64,000 bases of DNA from JAGQPD01 sp020426865 (GCA_041399065.1 JAWKTN010000009.1:248001-312000); one strand, 5' to 3'; counted from the first letter of the stretch, positions 44,870 to 54,286 are shown. A program made the numbers and translations. Notes: generated from the sequence alone by a model not told the origin.

Positions 44870-45886
44870 ATGGCTTTGGTTCCCCTTCGCGTATTGTTAG
44901 ATCACGCCGCCGAACACGACTACGGCGTGGCTGCCCTAAATGTCAACAATATGGAGCAGATTCAGTCGATCATGGAGGCGGCCCAAGAGACCGATTCGCC
45001 GGTCATCATCCAGGCGTCCCGTGGTGCTCGAAAGTACTCCCAAGACGCCTACCTCCGCCATCTGATGTTGGCAGCGGTGGAGCTGTATCCGCACATTCCG
45101 GTTTGCATGCATCAGGATCATGGCAACAGTGTGGCGACGTGCAAGAGCGCTATCGAGAATGGGTTTACGTCGGTGATGATGGATGGATCTTTGGAGGAAG
45201 ATGGTTCGACGCCGGCTTCCTACGAGTACAACGTACGAGTCACTCGCGAGGTCGTGGAGCTGGCCCATGCACGAGGTGTATCGGTCGAAGGCGAATTGGG
45301 ATGCTTGGGCTCGCTCGAAACCGGAGCCGGTGAAAAAGAAGACGGGCACGGTTTCGAGGGGACACTCTCGCACGATCAGTTGCTGACCGATCCCGAAGAG
45401 GCTGCTCGATTTGTGGCCGAAACCGGCGTCGACGCGTTGGCCGTCGCCATTGGTACTAGCCACGGGGCATACAAATTCACGCGTAAGCCGGATGGCGAAG
45501 TGTTGGCGATGAGCCGCATTGAGGCGATTCACAAGCGACTTCCCAATACGCACCTGGTCATGCATGGAAGTTCGTCGGTACCGCAGGAATTGCAGGACAT
45601 CATCAACAAATACGGCGGCAAGATCAAACAGACATGGGGTGTTCCGGTTGAGGAAATCCAACGCGGAATCAAGCACGGCGTTCGCAAGATCAACGTCGAC
45701 ACGGACAATCGATTGGCCATTACCGGCGCGATTCGCAAGGTGTTCTTCGAATCGCCGGAAAAATTCGACCCACGCGATTATCTCAAGCCAGCGCGGGAGG
45801 CCATGAAGCAAGTCTGTATCGACCGGATGGTTGCTTTCGGCCAAGCCGGTAATGCCAGCAAAATGCGAGAGGCGGCCTTGGTATAG
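44870..45886 (+). CDS. fba: Class II fructose-1,6-bisphosphate aldolase
   Basis: 338 residues, close to the class II Calvin-type subgroup. AGGAG eight bases before the ATG supports the start. Zinc and catalytic motifs are present: VCMHQDHGNS with the metal His and the catalytic Asp region, VEGELGCLGS, AIGTSHGAYKF with a metal His, LVMHGSSSVP, and KINVDTDNRLA for phosphate binding. It splits fructose 1,6-bisphosphate into dihydroxyacetone phosphate and glyceraldehyde 3-phosphate in glycolysis, or the reverse in gluconeogenesis. It is divergent from the MnmE-like gene, with about 200 bases between, and stands alone. Downstream are two hairpins before the convergent AAA ATPase gene. Confidence 0.96.
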   Translation: MALVPLRVLLDHAAEHDYGVAALNVNNMEQIQSIMEAAQETDSPVIIQASRGARKYSQDAYLRHLMLAAVELYPHIPVCMHQDHGNSVATCKSAIENGFTSVMMDGSLEEDGSTPASYEYNVRVTREVVELAHARGVSVEGELGCLGSLETGAGEKEDGHGFEGTLSHDQLLTDPEEAARFVAETGVDALAVAIGTSHGAYKFTRKPDGEVLAMSRIEAIHKRLPNTHLVMHGSSSVPQELQDIINKYGGKIKQTWGVPVEEIQRGIKHGVRKINVDTDNRLAITGAIRKVFFESPEKFDPRDYLKPAREAMKQVCIDRMVAFGQAGNASKMREAALV

Positions 45887-45954
45887 CGCCGATAGCAACC
45901 GGCAGGTGAATACTACGTCTGGTTGGCCAATCGGCGACGCCGCCAGCAGCCTCG

Positions 45955-46024
45955 GGCAATACCTCGAACCTCGAGGTATTGCCGTCTGTCCGGCACCCCA
46001 AAGTACCTCGAACCTCGAGGTATT
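45955..46024. terminator. Two tandem hairpins between convergent genes, possible bidirectional terminator
   Basis: The first hairpin has a 13-base perfect stem (45955-45967 with 45971-45983) and loop ACC. The second repeats the inner part, TACCTCGA-ACC-TCGAGGTA (46004-46022). They lie in the 160-base gap between the aldolase stop and the convergent AAA ATPase stop, the right place for a two-way transcript end. A T-run is missing, so they could instead be a dispersed repeat or RNA-stability element. Confidence 0.5.
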
Positions 46025-46046
46025 CAGGGTGTTCTTCGACTTGCGA

Positions 46047-47810
46047 CTAATTGATCCCCATACGCTCGAGTTGCCGGATTTCGACCTGCCACGCCTCGCG
46101 GTCATCTTCCGTGACGTCGGGATTGGGGAGCAATGATCGTCGCGTGCAATTGACCATGGCTTGCAACGTCTGGTACTTGCGCGTCAGCCCGATCGCGGGT
46201 GGGATTTGATCGCGAACGATCGCGCGTACTTCTTCCATCGATTTGACTTCGGCGGCCTTCAGTTGCGAACGTAGCGAGGCGAATGCGGCGGACGAGTATC
46301 CTTGTGTCAGCTCGTCCATCGCCGCAGTGTCTTCGTCGGTAAATTCTGGCAGCACCGCTCGGAGAATCCACCGGATGAATTCCAGTCGATCCTCTCCTTC
46401 CGGATCGAGCACGGGGATAATCAAATCGCCGACGCGTCCTGGACGACGAATGTCGGGCGAAAGCAGGTGGATGCGCGCCGTCATCAGCAGCCACGTTACG
46501 CGGCCACGCAAGCGAGGATCCGACATCATGGCTTGAATCTTGCCTGTCAAGCGTCGTTCGGTTTCATGCGTCCCTTCACCAACGCCACCGAACTGCGTGT
46601 CGGCTTCGTCGACGAAGATGACGACTTTTTCCAGCGCCTCAAGGACACGACGCAAGCGTTCGAAGATCACATCGGTCTGACCATACCATTGGCTGCGGAT
46701 CGATTTCAACACCAATACGGGCACGCCCATCTCCGCCGCCACCGCCTCGAAAATAAACGTCTTGCCGCCACCGATGGGTCCGGCGATCGCCGCTCCTGAC
46801 AACGCCTTGTCTCGATCAGCACGAAACCGAGGCAAGAGTTCCTTGCGAATAAATGTTTTCAGCTTGGTAAAACCAATCACATTCTCTAACGTGTGGGAGG
46901 GTTTCTTGAATTCCACAACGTCCTCACCGACTTGTGATTGGATGAATTGCTCAACTTTAGCCACTAGATCCACGGGCGTCAGTTGCTGGTCCGTATACGT
47001 GGAGCCAGCTAGCAGTTGGCGGACGGCGTGAATCGATAGACCGGCGGTCAGCGACGCAAGTTCCTCGCGTGTGCTCCATAACTTTGGCGCCTTCCCCGAT
47101 TTCTCTGCGAAATGATTGATGTATTCCAGCCGCTGCTGTGTATCCGGTGCGGGGATTTCAATGGACAACAGTTGGGGCAACCGCGAGATACGCGGATGGA
47201 TTTGACTGCGGGACTCGGCAATCAAACAGACTGAATCACCGCCACTCATGAACGCCGGATCGCCAAACCAATCCTGGCAAATACTGATCCGCCGCAACTG
47301 GCGATCATTCAACCCGGCTATGTCGCCGTTGCCGGCGGGCAATAACATGTCCGTGGCTTCGATGAAGATCATCAGGTTGCTGGTGAGGCGCGCCTGCCGC
47401 GAGCAGATCGTCATTTGCCGCAACACTTCCAACGCCAACGATGGATTGCCAATCGCATCGATCAACAGCTTGTCAAACTCGGCTCCCAATCGATCGATTT
47501 CGCTCTGGCCTTTTTCTCGTAATCCCTTGAGCAACAGCGTATCGAGATCGAGTCCGGCTTTCCACGATATCCACGCGTTCTTCAGCTTATCGCGGTCGTC
47601 GAGAATTCGAATCGGACCGTTTAGCTCGTAGACAATCCGAATCAACCGATCGGTTTTTGTCTTCCCGCAAAGATATGGGATCAATGGGACGTAGTCTTGG
47701 CCGTCGAAGAACAGATCATAGACGTTACCCGACAACACAACCGCCCGAGCCTGCTCGGAATTGAAGATGCCGGCAAGCTGGGCAAAGAACGAGTTATTGG
47801 CTGGGGGCAT
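46047..47810 (-). CDS. AAA ATPase paired with PspA-like protein
   Basis: 587 residues. The C-terminal AAA module has Walker A AGPIGGGKTFIFEAVAAE (near residue 335), Walker B VVIFVDEADTQFGG, and DIRRPGRVGD as the arginine-finger region. The N-terminal 300 residues contain a second AAA-like fold without a P-loop (VVLSGNVYDLFF, MIFIEATDMLLPAGNGD, LPQLLSIEIPAPDTQ), as in Ycf46-type proteins. It follows the PspA-like gene by 32 bases. AAA ATPases next to PspA/Vipp-type proteins are a recurring arrangement, thought to remodel the coiled-coil polymers during membrane stress; this is inference here. Confidence 0.87.
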   Translation of the reverse strand: MPPANNSFFAQLAGIFNSEQARAVVLSGNVYDLFFDGQDYVPLIPYLCGKTKTDRLIRIVYELNGPIRILDDRDKLKNAWISWKAGLDLDTLLLKGLREKGQSEIDRLGAEFDKLLIDAIGNPSLALEVLRQMTICSRQARLTSNLMIFIEATDMLLPAGNGDIAGLNDRQLRRISICQDWFGDPAFMSGGDSVCLIAESRSQIHPRISRLPQLLSIEIPAPDTQQRLEYINHFAEKSGKAPKLWSTREELASLTAGLSIHAVRQLLAGSTYTDQQLTPVDLVAKVEQFIQSQVGEDVVEFKKPSHTLENVIGFTKLKTFIRKELLPRFRADRDKALSGAAIAGPIGGGKTFIFEAVAAEMGVPVLVLKSIRSQWYGQTDVIFERLRRVLEALEKVVIFVDEADTQFGGVGEGTHETERRLTGKIQAMMSDPRLRGRVTWLLMTARIHLLSPDIRRPGRVGDLIIPVLDPEGEDRLEFIRWILRAVLPEFTDEDTAAMDELTQGYSSAAFASLRSQLKAAEVKSMEEVRAIVRDQIPPAIGLTRKYQTLQAMVNCTRRSLLPNPDVTEDDREAWQVEIRQLERMGIN

Positions 47811-47842
47811 GGATTACCTCAACCCATCGAAGGGCCATTTTC

Positions 47843-48661
47843 CTAACCTTCAGGGATCCGAGTTCGATCGGGCGTCTCACCCTCCGAAGCATCGGATTCG
47901 GTGGTCTGGTTCAGACCGATGAGCGCATCAAACTCGGAATCGGCAGTGGCCTTGGAAGCATATTCAAGAAATTCCGCTTCGGATCGCTTCGTGTCCGTCC
48001 CGGCCATTTCACGTGAGACGCGGGCTTTGGCCCGGGCCGAATCGCGCGCGTCCCGCAACTCCTGTAACTCCTCCGCCGTGCGGTCCTTGCTGATGCCAGT
48101 CAGCATGTCGGCGATCTCCTGCTCCTCCTTGGCCGTCATAATATCGGCTACCGTCGAATGCTTTTCTTCCTTGACCTTTTCCAATTCGCGCAACAACGAT
48201 TCCAACTGCGTCTTGTGGCCGGAGACGTTCTTCGCAAGGAGCTCGATGTCGTCTTCAATCTCCTTGCAGCGGGCCTCCTTTTCCGCCAATGTAGAACTGA
48301 AGTCCTGATACGCTGCCTGGCACTTTGCGTATTCCGGGTCCGCCTTCACCGCTTCCGTATTGCCGTTGTGACGTTCCACCACCTTCCTAGCCATCGCGGC
48401 CGCGCCGTCGCGCAGCTTCGTCAAGCGTTCCACTTCGTCCGTCAACCGCTTCAACGCCGTCTTTTTCTTTTCCTCATTGGCGATCATGGCGCCAACGGCG
48501 TCCTTGTATTCGTGAATCCGCTTCTTCTTTTCTTCGATGACGCGATCAAAGGTCGCACGGACGACGTCCGGGTTCGTGCTCAACGCCTGCCGAGCTCGAT
48601 CAACGCGACCAGTAAGCAAGTACCCTACAGCTCGAAAGAAACGTCCAATAGCTCGAAACAT
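47843..48661 (-). CDS. PspA/IM30-like coiled-coil protein
   Basis: 272 residues from the ATG at 48661, eight bases after GGGGAG; a TTG two codons upstream gives the longest frame. The N-terminus has an amphipathic helix (FRAIGRFFRAVGYLLTG), as in PspA, which inserts into stressed membranes. The rest is almost entirely long, charged coiled coil (EEKKKRIHEYKDAVGAMIAN, ALKRLTDEVERLTKLRDGAA, LESLLRELEKVKEEKHS), ending in an acidic tail. It is slightly longer than E. coli PspA. The likely role is a membrane-protecting scaffold acted on by the AAA ATPase encoded next. Confidence 0.85.
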   Translation of the reverse strand: MFRAIGRFFRAVGYLLTGRVDRARQALSTNPDVVRATFDRVIEEKKKRIHEYKDAVGAMIANEEKKKTALKRLTDEVERLTKLRDGAAAMARKVVERHNGNTEAVKADPEYAKCQAAYQDFSSTLAEKEARCKEIEDDIELLAKNVSGHKTQLESLLRELEKVKEEKHSTVADIMTAKEEQEIADMLTGISKDRTAEELQELRDARDSARAKARVSREMAGTDTKRSEAEFLEYASKATADSEFDALIGLNQTTESDASEGETPDRTRIPEG

Positions 48662-48731
48662 CAGCAAAACTCCCCATCGCTTAGTAGCAAAACCGTTCCT
48701 ACGCCATTATCGTACGAAATGCTGACCAGCT

Positions 48732-49490
48732 TCACAATCCAGCCTCCAGCCGACTTTCTATTCGGTCCAATGTCTCGCCGATTGGAGCATTCAATACCAA
48801 ATCCGCCAGATAGTCCAATGGGGTAGGGTCCCGATTGATGATCACAACCCGCGCACCCTGATGACTGGCAATTCGGGGCAGGTCCGCAGCTGGTGTCACG
48901 ACTAGCGACGACCCCATCGCCAACAGCAAATCCGCCTGCCGACACCATTTCACCGCTTGCTCAAGCACCTCCTCGGGGAGCATCTGGCCAAACGACACCG
49001 TGGCGTGTTTCCGCAGATCGCTCCGGCATTGCGGGCACGCGGGGACCTTCCCCGTCCGTTGATACTGTTCGACCAGCGGACCAGCATCCTCCATCCACTG
49101 GCAAGAAAGACACACTACCTTCCGGGCCGTACCGTGCAATTCCAAAACCCGCTTGCTTCCCGCCATCTGGTGGAGCCCATCGATATTCTGCGTAATTACG
49201 CCGCGCAAGATGCCTCGCTGCTCCCATTGAGCGAGCACAGCATGCCCCCGATTGGGTTGAGCATCCGCGAAATCAATATGGGCCTCACACTTTTGCTGCC
49301 AGTATCGATCTCGAGCCTCGGCACTGGCACAAAACTCGTCAAAGTAAACCGGCTGATACTTAGCCCACACTCCGCCCGGCGAACGAAAGTCCGGAATGCC
49401 GCTCTCGGTGCTGATCCCCGCTCCCGTGAAGGCAACGACCGAACGCGAGTTCTTGATAAACTCTGCGAGCTGGTCCAGTGGCGCATTCAT
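48732..49490 (-). CDS. cobB: Sirtuin, NAD-dependent protein deacylase
   Basis: 252 residues from the ATG at 49490, which has AGGA eight bases upstream; a longer frame from 49610 adds an unconserved 40-residue leader. Sirtuin motifs are all present: GAGISTESGIPDFRS (NAD binding), TQNIDGLHQMAG, ELHG with the catalytic His, zinc ligands CLSC and CPQC, and MGSSLVVTPAA. It removes acetyl or other acyl groups from lysines with use of NAD. It lies 70 bases upstream of the PspA-like gene on the same strand, so it may share a transcript with the PspA-AAA pair. Confidence 0.95.
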   Translation of the reverse strand: MNAPLDQLAEFIKNSRSVVAFTGAGISTESGIPDFRSPGGVWAKYQPVYFDEFCASAEARDRYWQQKCEAHIDFADAQPNRGHAVLAQWEQRGILRGVITQNIDGLHQMAGSKRVLELHGTARKVVCLSCQWMEDAGPLVEQYQRTGKVPACPQCRSDLRKHATVSFGQMLPEEVLEQAVKWCRQADLLLAMGSSLVVTPAADLPRIASHQGARVVIINRDPTPLDYLADLVLNAPIGETLDRIESRLEAGL

Positions 49491-49709
49491 GGCATGTTCC
49501 TGTTGATGGCATACTCCCGTGGACAATGAATCGGCGGGTGATCGTGAAAGCAACGGCAAAAGAAAAAGCTGCGAACCACCCGCGACTCGCTCATCTCTCC
49601 GATCGTACAACGCTCCATTTCAACTGCCAACTCCATGACTGATCGCAGCGATTGTCCGAACGACGTCGGCACAGTCGACATGCACAGTCAGCATCTATCC
49701 GTTAGACGC

Positions 49710-50423
49710 TCAACAGAAGCAGCTCAGGCCAAGACGCACTCCTAACAACAAGCACGCCAGTCCGGTGAAGAGAAACGCCGATGGCTCCGGAACCGCGGAA
49801 AATGTACCTACCGGAAACGGGTTCACGGCCGCGGAATTCGATGTCGTGCCATCCAGCGCGTTGATGCCGCTGAACGTCCAGTTGTCCAGATCAAATGTGC
49901 TTCCATCCGGCCCCGTCATTGGCTTTCGATAAGCCCATCCGTCTGTGTATTCCCACGGTTGCCCGGTACCGTCGGTTTCGATTTCGCCAAAAACATCAAT
50001 GACTCCGCCGTTCCAGAACAATTCAATCGCATCGTCTCCGTTGATCGATGCTGTACTGCTGGTGAACGTCGGACTGAACCCGAAGAAGCTCACAAATCCT
50101 TCTGACTCCGATGCCACATAGAGGTACTGCCCCGATGATGCGGAGCCGGCGAGCGCGAACTCCTGGCCAGCGCTTCCGCCACCATTGTTTGCCGAACCGA
50201 TTCCGTAGAACGACAAATCGGCGATATCGGTAGTTGCGTACAACTCGACCGCCTTGGGCACCCCTCCAGCAAGCGGGCCGTCGATTACACCGGTGATCAC
50301 GAGACTGGCATCGGCCCCGCCCGCCGCGGCAAGAGACAATGCGGCGGCTAGTCCATATCCGCTGCGTAAAACACGTTTGACAAACGCCCATTCCATCGAC
50401 GTCACATACTGATTCATCTTCAT
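49710..50423 (-). CDS. PEP-CTERM exported protein with lamin-tail-like domain
   Basis: 237 residues. AGGAGG eight bases before the ATG fixes the start. A signal peptide (residues about 20-40, GYGLAAALSLAAAGGADA) is followed by a beta-rich domain starting LVITGVIDGPLAGGVPKAVE and continuing VELYATTDIADLSFYGIG and ELFWNGGVIDVFGE, which resembles a lamin-tail-type fold. The C-terminus is a PEP-CTERM signal: VPEPSAFLFTGLACLLLGVR. Such proteins are sorted and processed by exosortase at the envelope. No exosortase is in this window. It stands alone. Confidence 0.87.
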   Translation of the reverse strand: MKMNQYVTSMEWAFVKRVLRSGYGLAAALSLAAAGGADASLVITGVIDGPLAGGVPKAVELYATTDIADLSFYGIGSANNGGGSAGQEFALAGSASSGQYLYVASESEGFVSFFGFSPTFTSSTASINGDDAIELFWNGGVIDVFGEIETDGTGQPWEYTDGWAYRKPMTGPDGSTFDLDNWTFSGINALDGTTSNSAAVNPFPVGTFSAVPEPSAFLFTGLACLLLGVRLGLSCFC

Positions 50424-50800
50424 CCCATTGTCCTCCTGTTTTCCAGATGGCTGTCAGTACGACACGGGCAAGAGTATGACAAATCGGAAGCTGTTCGTCA
50501 ATACACCTATTTATCAGTACAATATACGACAGAATGCTGAGCTGACGCACTCGAGGCGATCGTTCAGATTCGTGAATTCGGATGTGAGAGGGACATAGCT
50601 CCAGCCGTGTCCCAAGCCCAATCACTCGGCCTGGCGATGGCCAACACGCGCAAGAAGGCCAAGTCGGCAGGACACGGCGGAGCGATTCGGGTCGCATTGA
50701 ATGCGGCCATGACTTAGTCAGCGTCAGTCGTTTTGTCTTCCCGCATGAGCGTGTCGGCGCGAATCGCTCCGCCGACGCCGCAGCTCAATGGCGTGCGAGC
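50424..50800. other. Intergenic region with a possible gene remnant on the plus strand
   Basis: 377 bases. On the plus strand an open frame from 50539 to a TAG at 50715 encodes about 58 residues ending MANTRKKAKSAGHGGAIRVA and then LNAAMT. It begins directly after a TGA and has no start codon or ribosome-binding site before an internal ATG, so it could be a decayed 3' end of a lost gene. The composition looks protein-like, but I do not recognise the family and chance is possible. Confidence 0.3.
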
Positions 50801-50983
50801 TCAGCTAGAAAGGCTGTACGTTGTTCCAAGGCTCAGGGATCGGCTGGAGCTATTTATGTCTCGGGCCCGTTTGACGTCATAAATCCATTTGGCCGCCATC
50901 ATCAATCCAATTACTGGCAGTATTGGAAGTACAAATACAAACGCCACTCCGCGAAGGACCGTCAATAGCGAGGCTGTAAACAT
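50801..50983 (-). CDS. Possible small membrane protein
   Basis: 60 residues from the ATG at 50983, with AAAGAG about eight bases upstream. A single hydrophobic helix (LLTVLRGVAFVFVLPILPVI) is followed by a basic segment (KWIYDVKRARD) and a Ser-rich tail. That pattern fits a one-pass inner-membrane protein with its C-terminus inside. It lies between the PEP-CTERM gene and the esterase, not coupled to either. No family is recognised. Confidence 0.4.
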   Translation of the reverse strand: MFTASLLTVLRGVAFVFVLPILPVIGLMMAAKWIYDVKRARDINSSSRSLSLGTTYSLSS

Positions 50984-51199
50984 TTCGAAAACTCTTTCAA
51001 GAAAGGGGTGAGAGTTGCAGGTCCCAGCGGTTTTCGCGGCCACGACATGCTGCGTGGCAAGCAGTTTTGAGGACGGGTGGGTCACATAACCAGCAGGGAA
51101 ACAATAGGTTATTGCGCTTTCCCGGCTCGGCCCCTCATGAAATTCTCGCAAGTTTGGGGAAATGTCGTTGTTGCCGAACGACTTCCCGATTTCTGCCGC

Positions 51200-52123
51200 C
51201 TAGCCCTTCAGATGTTTGTCAAACCATTTTCCAAATGCACGCAGGTCCCACAACATGGATAGCCACCCATGGCCACCGCCGGGGTGCACGACGAGCTTGA
51301 CGTTGCAGTCCAGTTGTTTCGCGGCGTCGCAAAACCGTTCGGATTGGTCCAGAGGTACCAACGTATCGGCGTCACCGTGGTAGATGAGCGTGGGGGGCAA
51401 CTGTCGCGTAACATGATAGACGGGGGAACAATCGCGACCGATTAGCTTCCATTTTTCCATGTTGGTCGAATCAGGACCGAAGGCTTTGACAAAGCTCTTC
51501 GGTGGGCCACCATCGCCAGGGTTTTCGGTCGAATCACCGAGGTTCAACAAATCGGTAGCGGGATAGAATATTGCGACTGCTTGCACGGCACTACTTTCAC
51601 GATCGATCGGATCCTCGGCGTCCGCCGGCCCGGGGCCTCCGCATGTGGCCAGCATTAAACTCAGGTGCCCTCCCGCACTTCCTCCCGTCACACCGATGTG
51701 CTTCGGATCGATATCGTATTCCTCCGCGTGGTAGCGAATGAACCGTATACCGCGGTTCACGTCGTCGATGATCTCCATGACGGTCGAATCGGGTTGCGAA
51801 ACGTGCATCACAGCGAAGACCGTGTATCCCCTTCGCAGAACGGGTGCCAGCAACCAAACTGGCACTTCCCCCGGCCGTTGGGACTTCCATCCGCCACTTA
51901 CCATCAACGCGACACCGTATCCGTTCGGCTTGGTCGGTCGAATCACGTCCAAGTACAGCGATTCGCCATTGCGTTGGCCGTAGACGATTCCGTCCGTCCG
52001 CTCGACAGACGGATGGTAGTACCACCATCCAACCGCGACAATCAGCACAGTGCAGGCCCCGACGACCAGCAAGAAAGGAATGAGCGACCGGAGCCTTTTC
52101 GTTATTTTTTTCCAGAGCGACAT
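51200..52123 (-). CDS. Membrane-anchored alpha/beta hydrolase, acetyl-esterase (BD-FAE) type
   Basis: 307 residues. One N-terminal membrane helix (about residues 15-36, FLLVVGACTVLIVAVGWWYY) anchors it. The hydrolase part has VSGGWKSQRP in the oxyanion region, nucleophile elbow TGGSAGGHLSLM (Ser near residue 148), IYHGDADTLVPL with the acid and HPGGGHGW with the catalytic His. The closest family is acetyl-/feruloyl-esterase-like proteins that act on carbohydrate esters, so an external ester substrate is likely. The gene begins 21 bases after the molybdopterin-subunit stop, so it probably belongs to that operon. Confidence 0.86.
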   Translation of the reverse strand: MSLWKKITKRLRSLIPFLLVVGACTVLIVAVGWWYYHPSVERTDGIVYGQRNGESLYLDVIRPTKPNGYGVALMVSGGWKSQRPGEVPVWLLAPVLRRGYTVFAVMHVSQPDSTVMEIIDDVNRGIRFIRYHAEEYDIDPKHIGVTGGSAGGHLSLMLATCGGPGPADAEDPIDRESSAVQAVAIFYPATDLLNLGDSTENPGDGGPPKSFVKAFGPDSTNMEKWKLIGRDCSPVYHVTRQLPPTLIYHGDADTLVPLDQSERFCDAAKQLDCNVKLVVHPGGGHGWLSMLWDLRAFGKWFDKHLKG

Positions 52124-52144
52124 CAGTGTGCAATACGTTCTCTA

Positions 52145-54286
52145 TCAGGTTAGTTTCAACGGCAGCGAACGACATCGCTTGCCTACCGCGTCATACACCG
52201 CGTTAGCGATTGCCGGCGCGACCGCAATGATCGGCGTTTCACCGGCACCCACGGAAGGCAAATCTTTACGGTCCAGCAGGTGGATATCCAACTCCGGTAC
52301 ATCCGACATCCGCGGCACACGATAACTGCCGAAGCTCGCATTCTTGATCCGTCCGTTCGCAAACTCCATCGCCTCGAACAACGCCCCCCCCAATCCCATG
52401 ACAATGCACCCTTCGACCTGCATTCTCAGATTCAACGGATTCTGTATCGCTCCACATTCAAACGCCTGGCAAATACGCTCAACGTGGATTTTGTCATGCT
52501 CAACCGTTACCTCCGCACACGCAGCGACGAACGAACCTTTTTCCGTTCCGCACGCCATACCCATACCTCGATTTGGCTTGCGTTCGTGTCTGCGACGGTC
52601 CCAATTGAACTTGCCGACCACACTTTCAAGAACATTTTTTAGCCGACCATCTTCCAAGTGATTCCATCGAAATGCGACGGGGTCCACACCCGCAAGTTCT
52701 GCCAGCTCATCCATCGCGACTTCACGCGCAAACGTATTGGCCGTTGACGCCAGAGCTCGATAGGAACCCTGTCGAAGCGGCGAATCCGTCGACAGAAAGC
52801 GAGTGCGTCGCGATGCGACCCGATAGGGTGTATCGATCGCCGAGCCACCGGAATTGTAATTGGCAAAGTCCCATGCAACAACCTTGCCGGCATCGTCGAC
52901 AGCCGCATGCACCTCGATCAGTCCCGCGGGTCGAAAATACGCCCAAGTGAATTCTTCCTCACGAGTCCATCGCAGATGAACCGGTTGCCCAGCTGCCATC
53001 GCCAACCGCGCGGCCTCGACCGCAACTTCGCCGGTGTGCTTACCTCCGAAACCACCGCCGGTATCAGGGACGATCACGCGCACCTGATCATCGCGCAGCC
53101 GAAATGTTTGGACCAACTCTCCATGGACGCGTGATGGTTGTTGCGACCCGGTCCATACCGTCAAATGATTATCGTCCCACTGTGCAACCGCGGCCCGCGG
53201 TTCCATCGGAGCATGCTGGATGTATGCCACGGTGTAGTCATGTTTTATTTTCTTCGTGGCCGTACGAAGCGCCGCCGCCCAATCACCTTGCTCATCGCTA
53301 CCGCGACCTTCCCGTGCCGTGCTGCGAAAGTGATCGAATAGTTGGGCATCATCAATCTGGGTCGCTTTGCTCCATTGCGCGGATGCCGCCAGCGACTCGC
53401 AGGCGGTGGTGGCCTCCCAGGACGTTCTTGCCGTACATCCCACAAAGTTTTCGTCATGCACGACAGTGACACCATCCAATGCTTGTGCCGGTGCCAAATC
53501 GATCGATTTCAAGTTTGCGCCGTACGAATCAGGCCGTAGTACTTTGCCATATAGCATCTTGGGCAGCACAATATCCGAAGGGAACGCGGCGCGACCGCGG
53601 ACCACATCTGCGCCATTCACTTTTCGAATTGGCTGGCCAAGAACCTGCCACTGCTCAACGGCATTTAACGTCGCTTCGTCGGCCGAGTGACCGGCGGCAA
53701 GTGATTCGCTCAACTGTGCGTTCTTGACGAGCTCAGCCATTGTCGCGGTTCTGCCATCGCTTGCCCGGAACTGCCCCTCGACAGCGGTAACCTGCGAATG
53801 GTCAACAGCCAGAGTTTCTGCCGCCAAGTTCACGAGCACTTCACGCGCGGCAGCGGCTGCCGCGCGCACACGCGGAACAGTTGATGGTGTCGTGCGACTA
53901 CCAGCCGTTCCGCCGTCGTCCGGACACCGACCCGTATCGGCCATCAACAGTTGGATCGTTTCCAGCGACACGCGCAGTTCCTCGGCCGCCGCTTGCGTGA
54001 TCTGCGTGCGCGATCCCTGACCAACTTCCACTTTGCTTGTGAGGACCGTGATCGTGCCGTCCTCGGCAATATGAAATCGATCCGCTAACGATTCATCCCG
54101 CCTCGCAGTTCTTCCGCTGCCGCGGCGTTGCGCCCAAGCAGAATCGGCGACGACCGCGATCATGATTCCCGCACCCAACGCCTGTACGAACTCCCGCCGA
54201 CTCACAGTAAACACGTATGCACGAGGCTCACGCATTTCGTAGCGTTCAACTTCACGGAATTCTTCTTCGGTATGTCGTATCGACAT
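52145..54286 (-). CDS. Molybdopterin-binding subunit of an isoquinoline 1-oxidoreductase-type aldehyde/xanthine dehydrogenase
   Basis: 713 residues, the usual length for the large subunit of IorB type. Near residues 26-50 there is a twin-arginine-like motif SRREFVQALGAG with a hydrophobic stretch, so it is exported folded. Cofactor motifs include DTGGGFGGKHTGEVAVEAAR for molybdopterin binding and the catalytic Glu in SVGAGETP near the C-terminus. The N-terminal domain is typical (LTSKVEVGQGSRTQITQAAA). The enzyme hydroxylates aldehydes or N-heterocycles with water and passes electrons to the 2Fe-2S subunit, encoded 48 bases upstream. The real substrate is unknown. Confidence 0.93.
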   Translation of the reverse strand: MSIRHTEEEFREVERYEMREPRAYVFTVSRREFVQALGAGIMIAVVADSAWAQRRGSGRTARRDESLADRFHIAEDGTITVLTSKVEVGQGSRTQITQAAAEELRVSLETIQLLMADTGRCPDDGGTAGSRTTPSTVPRVRAAAAAAREVLVNLAAETLAVDHSQVTAVEGQFRASDGRTATMAELVKNAQLSESLAAGHSADEATLNAVEQWQVLGQPIRKVNGADVVRGRAAFPSDIVLPKMLYGKVLRPDSYGANLKSIDLAPAQALDGVTVVHDENFVGCTARTSWEATTACESLAASAQWSKATQIDDAQLFDHFRSTAREGRGSDEQGDWAAALRTATKKIKHDYTVAYIQHAPMEPRAAVAQWDDNHLTVWTGSQQPSRVHGELVQTFRLRDDQVRVIVPDTGGGFGGKHTGEVAVEAARLAMAAGQPVHLRWTREEEFTWAYFRPAGLIEVHAAVDDAGKVVAWDFANYNSGGSAIDTPYRVASRRTRFLSTDSPLRQGSYRALASTANTFAREVAMDELAELAGVDPVAFRWNHLEDGRLKNVLESVVGKFNWDRRRHERKPNRGMGMACGTEKGSFVAACAEVTVEHDKIHVERICQAFECGAIQNPLNLRMQVEGCIVMGLGGALFEAMEFANGRIKNASFGSYRVPRMSDVPELDIHLLDRKDLPSVGAGETPIIAVAPAIANAVYDAVGKRCRSLPLKLT

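Noticed and set aside
45955..46024. CRISPR-like reading of the two repeated palindromes
   Set aside because: Only two copies of unequal length, no spacer series and no cas gene nearby.
44936..46105. 389-residue minus-strand frame opposite the aldolase
   Set aside because: The aldolase motifs on the plus strand are unmistakable, and this frame would also cross the end of the AAA ATPase gene.
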